Shown: positions 48,901 through 57,900 of the stretch, one piece after another
Numbering within the stretch: position 1 is the stretch's first letter
How the letters are laid out: every line of letters begins with the position of its first letter
Assembly: GCA_009760855.2 (NCBI GenBank)
Contig: WPIO01000044.1
Span: forward strand, 2,739,393 to 2,799,392
DNA length: 60,000 bases
Reading direction: 5' to 3'
DNA from: Cristatella mucedo
Taxonomy: Eukaryota; Bryozoa; Phylactolaemata; Cristatellidae
Translations under genes and position numbers: made by a program
The notes under the pieces: generated by a model
The model's input: the letters and a program-made list of their open reading frames with translations, nothing else
Databases searched by the model: none
What the model was told of the DNA's origin: nothing

Positions 48901-51900
48901 CTGCGGGCAATTCTCACTGCACTGGCCTGCATTTTTGTTCTGGCGAAATGTTGCTCGTGGGTTATCTTTGGTTGGCAAAGACTGGACGATTAAGTCCCAG
49001 TTGACAGTATCGAGGTAACACAGATTAGGATTTTTTTCAAACCGCACGAGACCATTTTGAATTACTGCAAGGTTGCTAAGACCGACTGTTTCCAGGTTCT
49101 CCATCTCATACACGATAAGTGCATAAGTGAACATCAAGTGTTGACCACGAATGATCCTCAGATTGGGAAACAAGGAGCCCAGCGTGACCAGACCAGATAT
49201 TCTGTATACCAGCAGATAATCGGTGATTTCGACTAGATTCGGGAAACTGATGTTTTCAAAATCGGAGTCTTTGGTATCTATCATCCAGTAAATTCGCAGG
49301 GAGCCTTCGATAACAGTGCAATTCGTCAATGCCAAGAATGCCGATACATCATTCGCTACAACCATGAACCGTTCTAAACCACCAGCTTGCTTCTCTAGCT
49401 TGTCTGGTCGGCATACTAAAAAAGAAAGTTAAACACAATAAGCAGAGAAATGCAATCACTAGGCACGGCGTCCACTGCGCTAGGCCAGTGAAAGAAAGCC
49501 TGACCGGCTGAGGTGCCACTACCAAACACGCACATGCAACACGGAGGCCAAATAGTATTACATGCTGATATGTTATATGCACGAGCTGGCCCTGGAGCGA
49601 GTTGTTATGTATTTATAAGTCAAGCAACCAAGAAAGTGTAAGAAAACATGGCCCCAGCCACTGCTCCGGCCCCTACCAAATCAAACGTGGAGCCTGCACA
49701 AGACTAAAAGAAAAATGGGCATTCAGTTTTAGGGAACCCAAAATACAAAGTTCCATAAAAGAGATTATATTAAAATTAGCTCTACAGACTACACACAAAA
49801 AACAAACAGAGCCACATAGCATGTCTTAGCCTAGGGATAAGGGGCTGGCACACCATGACCTATATTGTAGGTTTGAATCCGGAAGCTGGCAATATTTTAT
49901 TGCCACTTCAGGCAGCGGTGATGGCAGCTAGCACTCTTCTGCCGTTATATTAATGAAGCTGTTGACTCAGCTAACCTCTACTTTTTCTACGTTGCGAGTT
50001 AGTCAGCAACACGGGTATGAGCGTTTAGCCTACCTCTTAGGTATGATAAATACTAGCTAGTTGCCATACCCGTCAGCTTGACTTTCCAGAGCTACTACCG
50101 AGTTTCAACCAAATTCCATCTTGATTTTCCAGTGCTACTTAAAAGAATGCTTACCTTGCTGGTGCACAGCCACAGAAAAGCAAAGAATCTTTAATGCAGA
50201 CTAACAAACAAATTGGCTGTTCAAGGTATAGTAAATAAATAAATAAATCCTAGCTGATTAAACAGCCTCTTTTTGTATAGCGACAGAAGAGCCTTTACGG
50301 CTATCACCTCCCCCCCCCCCCCCGCTTGCAGTGGCAAAAAAGAATCACACACTGCAGGAATCGAACCCACGACCTCGCGACCGAGGTCATGAAAGCAACC
50401 GCCTTACCTAGTGTGCCATCGCGGCATATATACATAGCCAACAAGCAGGAGCACTTCAACAGTGGCCGGTTTCACAAAAAATAGGCCATACAGTCCCAAG
50501 ATCAAGTGGAGGCAAAACCTTCTTGTCGAACCCTCCCTCCAGCAGACAAGGCAAATGCTTCTGAGAGATTGGTGGCACGGCAAAACATTAAAAATCGGTT
50601 CTATGGAAACTGAAAGTACCTGGCACAGCCCTATTAGTTTTTCTTACGACTGTTTGCTGGACAGGTACCGTTCACTATTTAGAGGTCCGATTCGGAGGCT
50701 GTGGCCTCTAGGTGCAATTTTAGTACATTACTAACACCAAGAACCAACCAATTCCTAGATATGTAAGCAGTGGTGCACCAAAGATGCTGAATTGCTATGG
50801 ATGTTCTCATCTCGTGGTAAAAGAAGGGCCACACATTCACATTGGTAACCCAATTCGGCCTACTAATTCATATATGGTACACGTGGACACCTAGCTAACA
50901 TCATGGATCACATACCTAGTTAGCCTTAGAGGAAGGCAATTGCAATTTGAAATCCAAGTCGTGGGTTAGGAGTCCCACAGCAGGATATCCTTGTATAGCT
51001 CACTGTAAGCTTAGGGTGATGGGATAACCACTAAGGCAATTCTGTGCTACATAAATGAGGCAGTCGAATAATCAGCCGACCATAACTTAAGACCTTGCTT
51101 TAGTACCAACACATGAGTGGTTCAGAGAATAAAAGCAACTACTCATCGAGAATGTCAATCGGCTTGCTGGTCTACCGCCAGCCTGTGCAATCAGGGCTTA
51201 CAGCTGGTGAAAAACTCGGCAGCTAGGCATGCCTGTCGTGAGCAAGGCAGTTGCAACATCCCACTACTTCTTGCTGACCTGCACTAGCTCCTAGTCAAGA
51301 AACAGATCGACTTCAAGGTTTTGTCACTCACTTTTAGGTAACTTCATTCTTTGGCTCCAGCCTACCTATCAGATCTACTCCCCGACCAGGCAAAGCATCC
51401 TACTGCCTGCTCTTCGGAATCTAATTGTTTACCTAAACCTCGTACTAACCCCGAATCCTTTTCAGACCGTGCATTTAGTTCGTATGCTCCCAAAGCCTGA
51501 AACTCACTTCCGACTGGTGTTGCGACTTCCCCTGACTTATCCAAATTTAAAAAAACTGAAAATGCATTTATTTATCACAGAATTTAATGGGTCCTTATAA
51601 TTCGTCCTTTGCATGCTCATGCGTGCTGACACTGTGCATGCTGCCACTAACCATATTTGCATGCTGACCCTGAGCGTATCACCTCTAACCATGTTCACTT
51701 AGCTCTCTTACTTGTAACATACACTGAATCAGACAGTCTGACATCAACAGCCAGCCTAAAACTAAATCTTTGCAGCTTCCAAATTCTCTAGTCAATGGGG
51801 CACGAGCATGTGCAGGATTCAGTGTATGTTACAAGTAAGAGAGGTAACCAGTGGTCCTGAGCATCTTCTTGCATCCTCCATGTTTGTTTCCAGCAACAGC

Positions 51901-54900
51901 AGCACACTTGTACTTTAGCTGACCTTTTATTTATTTATGGACAAGGCTACATGAGAATGCAAAAACATTTTTTAACAAGGTCAAATCTCAAGCCTTCAAC
52001 CTTGGTGACAGCCAAGGACTAAATGCACATGTTCCAACTTGTATATGACCAATCGACCAACGGCCTCTGATCGTCAGTAAACACTTGAAAAAATTCCTGG
52101 TCTAGTTCCTTAATTGATCTTCCTTGATAGGCCCTAGTTTTAGTCATACTAAAAAGTTGGATTGCATAAATGCAGCTAAAGGATTTCTGCATTGAAAACC
52201 CAGACACGAAAATATTAGATCAAAAAAACAGACATCGACAAATCGAAGCCAACTGAACGGCCACTACAAATGATACAGCAAACAACCTGGTTTGTGAATC
52301 ATGAGCCCTATGTTCCCGTGATAGCCCAGGATGTAAGGTGCTAGTTCTTCACGATCGAGGTCATGGGTTCGAATCCTCAGCAGGCGACTGTTTATTTCCA
52401 ACTGCAATCGGTAGTTATAGCTGTTTAGGCCCTCCTGCTGCTATAAAAATGAGGCTGTTAAATTAGCTCGTATTTTTTTTACCCGGACTCCCAAGAAATT
52501 ACGTATGAACGGACAACTAATTGCTTACCACCTGAATGTCATCGTTGTGTCATCCTCACACCCTGTCGTCGTTGTGGGATTAGGGTGCCAGCCGATCTAG
52601 GACGACGACCATGCATACTTGTAGTTTTGTGCTCTTTCAGGTAGTACTTCTAAATGTCTTGTGCATGTTTCTGCCAGGCTGGGCAAATTCGGTATAGCCA
52701 AGAGATCACTCCGGGTATCAAAGGGGACTGCCAGCGCCAAATCAACATTTGTACCATTGTTACTAACCCCAGCATAAGTTCTACCGCGACGACTGCTAAA
52801 TTTTACTAACTATTCCCACGGTCCCCCGTTACAACTGCTGCTAATTTCTCTTACCTAATAAGGCTAAGGCAGCTGATAAGGTGTGCCCACTTTGATCTAA
52901 TGCCTCTAGAATGCTTGCTCTTTACCCTTGATAATAACAATAATACATTGATATAGCAATGTGCTGCAAAGCACGATCGGATGGTTAGTAGTACACGCTC
53001 AATAAACAGCAAGAATAACATGGTTAGGGGTGACACGCACAAGGTCAGCATGCAAGTATGGTTAGTGGCAGCATGTACTGTCAGCATCCATAAGCACATA
53101 AAGGACGAATCACATGGTTCCACTAAATGCTGTGATAAATAGATATTGATAAATAGATGCCTTGATCTTACCATAAGGGTAAGGGGACTCGAACTTCACG
53201 ATGCAGAATGTTGGTTCGAGTCTTGCAGAAGACACTTTTGTACTGCCCAGTGCAAGTCGAAGTGATAACCGCTATGGCTGTCCTGTCGCTATACCAATAA
53301 GGTTTTTTGATTAGTTAGCCTTTAATTTTTTATTACTTTACTTTCGCATTAAGCAGTTGATTGTTAGCAGCTCAGTTACTGAAACATGGCTGGTCGATGA
53401 ACTGCTGGCTATTACGGATGCTACCCTGGTTTTTTCCATGCACGACACGACATCGTTAAACATGTTTTGCCCCTGCCCCTTCCCTTGCACCACTTGTGCC
53501 ACTGAAATTTTTATCGCAGTCATGCTCTCCTCGCTTACCAGCTGCACAAACCTTGCATGATAAGCTGAGCACTTCTGTATCTAGTGCCTTTCCTGTTTTA
53601 AGGGAAGTGCCTGTTGCTACCCCATGCTTCGATTTAAACGTTTTTGCCACGTTTCATGGCCACGGGTCCTCCACGTGCCATCGACAGCGATGGTGATATC
53701 GCACGAGTTAGCCAAAGCCTTCTCCTCTTCTACGGCTCTCACCATTGACAGTTCAGCCTCTTGCGCAGCTGCAGCTGCAATTGCTTTCACACAATCGGTG
53801 TAGCGTTCAGATGGGATAGGGGGAGGTAAATCTAACATTCCAAAGTCTTTCAGCCCCTGCTCTTCCTAGCCCAACACTCCTAGCAGCATAAATTGCCTGA
53901 ATGTTCAGGGGCACCTCAGGCTCTGTCGACCTTACACGACCTTGCTTGGCAACCTTCATCTTCTCACTGTCTTCTTCATTTGCAGCTCGCAAGGCTTTCA
54001 TCTCTTCCCTGCTAGGGAACGGATAGAGAGGCATGTTAACCTGACTAGTTTTGCAAATGCGGCTCTTACATATAAGTACAAGCATACTCAAAAAGACCCA
54101 CTAGGTCCGTTTCCCTATAATAGACTTGGCTATTACAAGCCGGGCACCGAGCGTAAGCCATCAACGTCGTAGCCAGTCCGGCAACATCAAAATACGATTT
54201 CCAAAAAGAAAATTATCACCCTCGTTCTCTTCTTTCTCTTTCACTGCCCGTCGTTTTTTGGGTGTGGGCGTGGCGACACCACCCGAGGGTCTAACCCGCG
54301 GTCGTCCACGTTTCCGAGGGCCGCTCGATTCCCCTACACTACTCACCGAAACTCCTTCATTTACTCGAGTTGCATCACGGCCTGAACTCACACCACCAGC
54401 CGTGCACTGCCCAATAGTTGAAGAACGACGCTAGCGTTGCATTGAAACATTCATCTTGGAAGCTTGTGGGAGAACGTCCAACACGGGTCCGTTAGATGAA
54501 ATGGCAGCAGATGCAAGGGGTCAGAGGTGGATGTTGGATTGGCTGTATGCATCCGGCTCAGAGGTCAACCTCCATAGCAACAGCTGTTTGCAGCTTCCCC
54601 TGCCTGCGATTATGCTATAGCTTTACAGTCGTCGGGGGGGGGGGGACACCGCCTTTATTACTTCCGGTTCAGTCATAATCCAAATATGTTAGAATCTTTG
54701 ATGGAAACAGTACAGGCAAGGAACTCATGCTTTAATAGGCTTTGGCCGTGATGTTACCACCAGGGAATGCCGCTTAGCTAGGCAGCTTCCGTATAGCTAC
54801 GCGGTCAAACATGTTACAACTGTTATCAGACCTTGCAGGTGCCCCACACAATTTACTTGAACAGATAGATTAATGATTCATGACCATTATTTACTTCATT

Positions 54901-57900
54901 TATATAGCGAAAAAGTTATTTGATGTATTTATCAGTCTGGTTAAGCAAATCATGCAGAAATCTGGGCGAAAATCATAACAAAGAATGCCAGTTCTTCACT
55001 TCCGGTATATTTCGGGTGAGACAACATCTGGGTCTTTAAATGTCGATTTCTTTAAATTTTTCCAGTTACGTATCGATCGTCAAAATTTGGGATTGCATTT
55101 CTGAGATGTTTACCGTTTAAAAGACCACTAAGAAAATTTATTTTTTTACCCGATTTTCGTAGGCTACCCCGTTAAATCTGGCTGTGGAAGTGCCAATGTC
55201 ACAGGCACCTCTTACAATTTCAAGCCGTTCTCGGTTCCTACCAAACAATTCTTGAATCTCTGGTTCTCTGTTCAGCTAGCAGCAAATTGCCATGGTGGGG
55301 TAATTTATATCTCCCCGGGTAGGTAGCAATCCAGCTTCATTTCTGATTTTTCAGACTTCCCCTCGTTCTTTGCACCAGTAATCACACACTTCTCATTCTG
55401 GGTGGTTCAATTATCATTTTGACAGCCCATCTAATTCCAAAAATGCTTGTGCTGTCTTAAGTCTTTCCACTTCCATTCTCACGTTTAGATGATTACTCAA
55501 CCATTTGATCGTGCTTGCTTTAGAGTATATGTAAACTGCCTATTAGCACTATCATTATTATAAAAGGCTGAATCATTGACCAAATTTGTTTATGCAACTG
55601 TTCCCCATCGACCCCCTTCTGTCACCCCTTTATGCACATCTGTCTCACCATGTGCAAATTTCGTTCTTGCTGCAATTTGTTTCTGCTTCCTCGTTCAAAG
55701 TTATGTGTGAGCCAAAAAGCCTCAAAGTCTACATTGCCGTTTATGCTGCCAGCAAGCAACAAAACATGCTTTATGCTTCAGCAACGAACTTGCATCCTCT
55801 GCTCTTATCGTCCTTCCCTCCTTCAGGCAACGGTCTACAACAGGACCCTAGCCAACGTCCTAGATGAGCGTGCAAATCTCGACTAGATGATACATTCGTC
55901 CCCATTCACATACCCTTTGCTTTATGAATATAAAGAAAGCAAGGAACACTACTCGCGGGTTTGAAAAGGCTGCCAAAAAGTCGGTACTCAGTCCGCCACT
56001 TGGGTCTTTGAGGATTACTGCTGATCGGATTACGAATTCCATGCCCTAACTGACGTCCCTGCCGGACTGATGACCCTTGCCACGTTCTCCTCTTCTTGTC
56101 CCCTTTCAAGCCTGCCTCTAGGGAACACATACGAAAACTTGTCTCCCATGCTACAAACACGATGTCTCCTAAATCCTGTCACAATAATTCTCTATAAGAT
56201 ATGCAATCTGATCTGATGCTACCAACCCTAACAAATATTCTAAAAAAATACCCGGTTACCGGTTAAGTCACTGCCTATTCAAATCCGGTAGTTATGTGAC
56301 CCGTTAAAAGCCAATCCTAGATCACGAGGACTTAAGAAATTTTCGTCCAGACACCCACCTGCCATTATTTCCAAAATACAAAAACGAGTGCCTAGAAGCT
56401 AAACAATTATTTCAGCGCATAAGATCTCGTTAGCGAGTGCCAATTGGGATTTAAGGTACTCAATTCCCCAGAACTGCTCTTTCGTGGCTTTACAGTGACC
56501 TTCTGAACACTGCTGATCAAGGTAAGGCTTTTGCTCGATCTCCTAGATATCTCAGCAGCATGTGACAGCATGGCCCATCAGATCCTCCTTAAGCACCATT
56601 TGACAAGCCCAGGTATCATTGGCACAGCGCTCCGGGTAATGAGGCACCTCAGGGTACGGTCTTAAGGCCCTTCCTTTTCAAAATCTATGGCCTCCCTCTG
56701 GCTGATGTCATCGCCAAACAAAAGCTCGGGCTTTTATTTCTACACTGATGACCTCAGCCTATCCTTTGACCATCCTCAGCCTCGCCAGGCACTTGATTCA
56801 CTTAACACTTTTTCGGCTTGTGTGGGTGAAATTTGCACATGGATTGCAACGATAAGACCCCTTACAGCTGAATATCTTAACAATAATTATTTAATTCATT
56901 TGTATCGCACCTTAAGAGAACCTAAATCTCTAATCAGGCGCTGCAAATATGCCAAGAGGCTCGGGCCACGACCACTGGGCCAAACCAGCTCGGCAAACTC
57001 AAGACCGGTTCCCCTAGCCTTAAGCCTGCGAGGTCTGGCTATTACGAATTGCCACTGGATGAGCACATTGCCCTGACTGTCGTCAGCCTACTTTAAGCAC
57101 AGGAATGTTGCCAAAATTAGAGCAAGCTTGATAGCCCAAGTTCACATGAATGTGAGACCACGTTTAGACTACTGCAATTCCCTTTTGTCCGGACTCCCGG
57201 ACTGCCCTCAGTCGGCAGAAACTGATAACAAAATTGTACACCACTTTAAGAGAACAACTCTCTTTCTAGGCAATTGGAGCATGCTGAAAAGAGAGCACAT
57301 CAATTGGTTAGCGTTGACAAACAGTGTCAACACCGATAAACACACTAAGGACTGTGGAGCTGATAGACATGCATCGGACGGTTACTGTGTAAAATAAAAC
57401 CCAGACAGGGTGCCAATCCTAGAGGATATGCTGGCCACTCCTATTTAGAGGGTTAGGTTTTCCAACTTCCTAGTAACAAAGCTTGCCTATAACGTCAATT
57501 GGTTTTTATTGTTTTTTAAGTTTGCTACCGTCGAGTTGCAAATGTAAGCAATACATGCTACAAAGAAGTTCAGTTCGAGTTGAGAGAGTGCAGGAAGGTA
57601 GAAAGGGATCAAAGCACGAGTCCTCAGCATAAAAATCAAAGCCTAGATTGCTGTGGGCCATAAAATAGGTAAATGGAAGAGTATGAATTGTGGGGGAAAA
57701 GTGGACTAAGCTCATATCTCTGGGGTACCCCCACAACTTCAGACTCCACAAATGACTTATTTGACTTCAATACTTTCATCTTCCACTAAGATAGAATCCA
57801 AATCACTGCAGTGCAATGGTGACCAGGCGAGATAACAAGCTGCTCGAGGCAAACTTGATCAATAGTATCAATCGCTGCCGAAAGATCCAGCAAAAGAAGC

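Noticed and set aside
54126-54434. Plus-strand frame of 102 codons
   Set aside because: Antisense to the AT-hook part of the Mutator-like relic, which has recognisable motifs.
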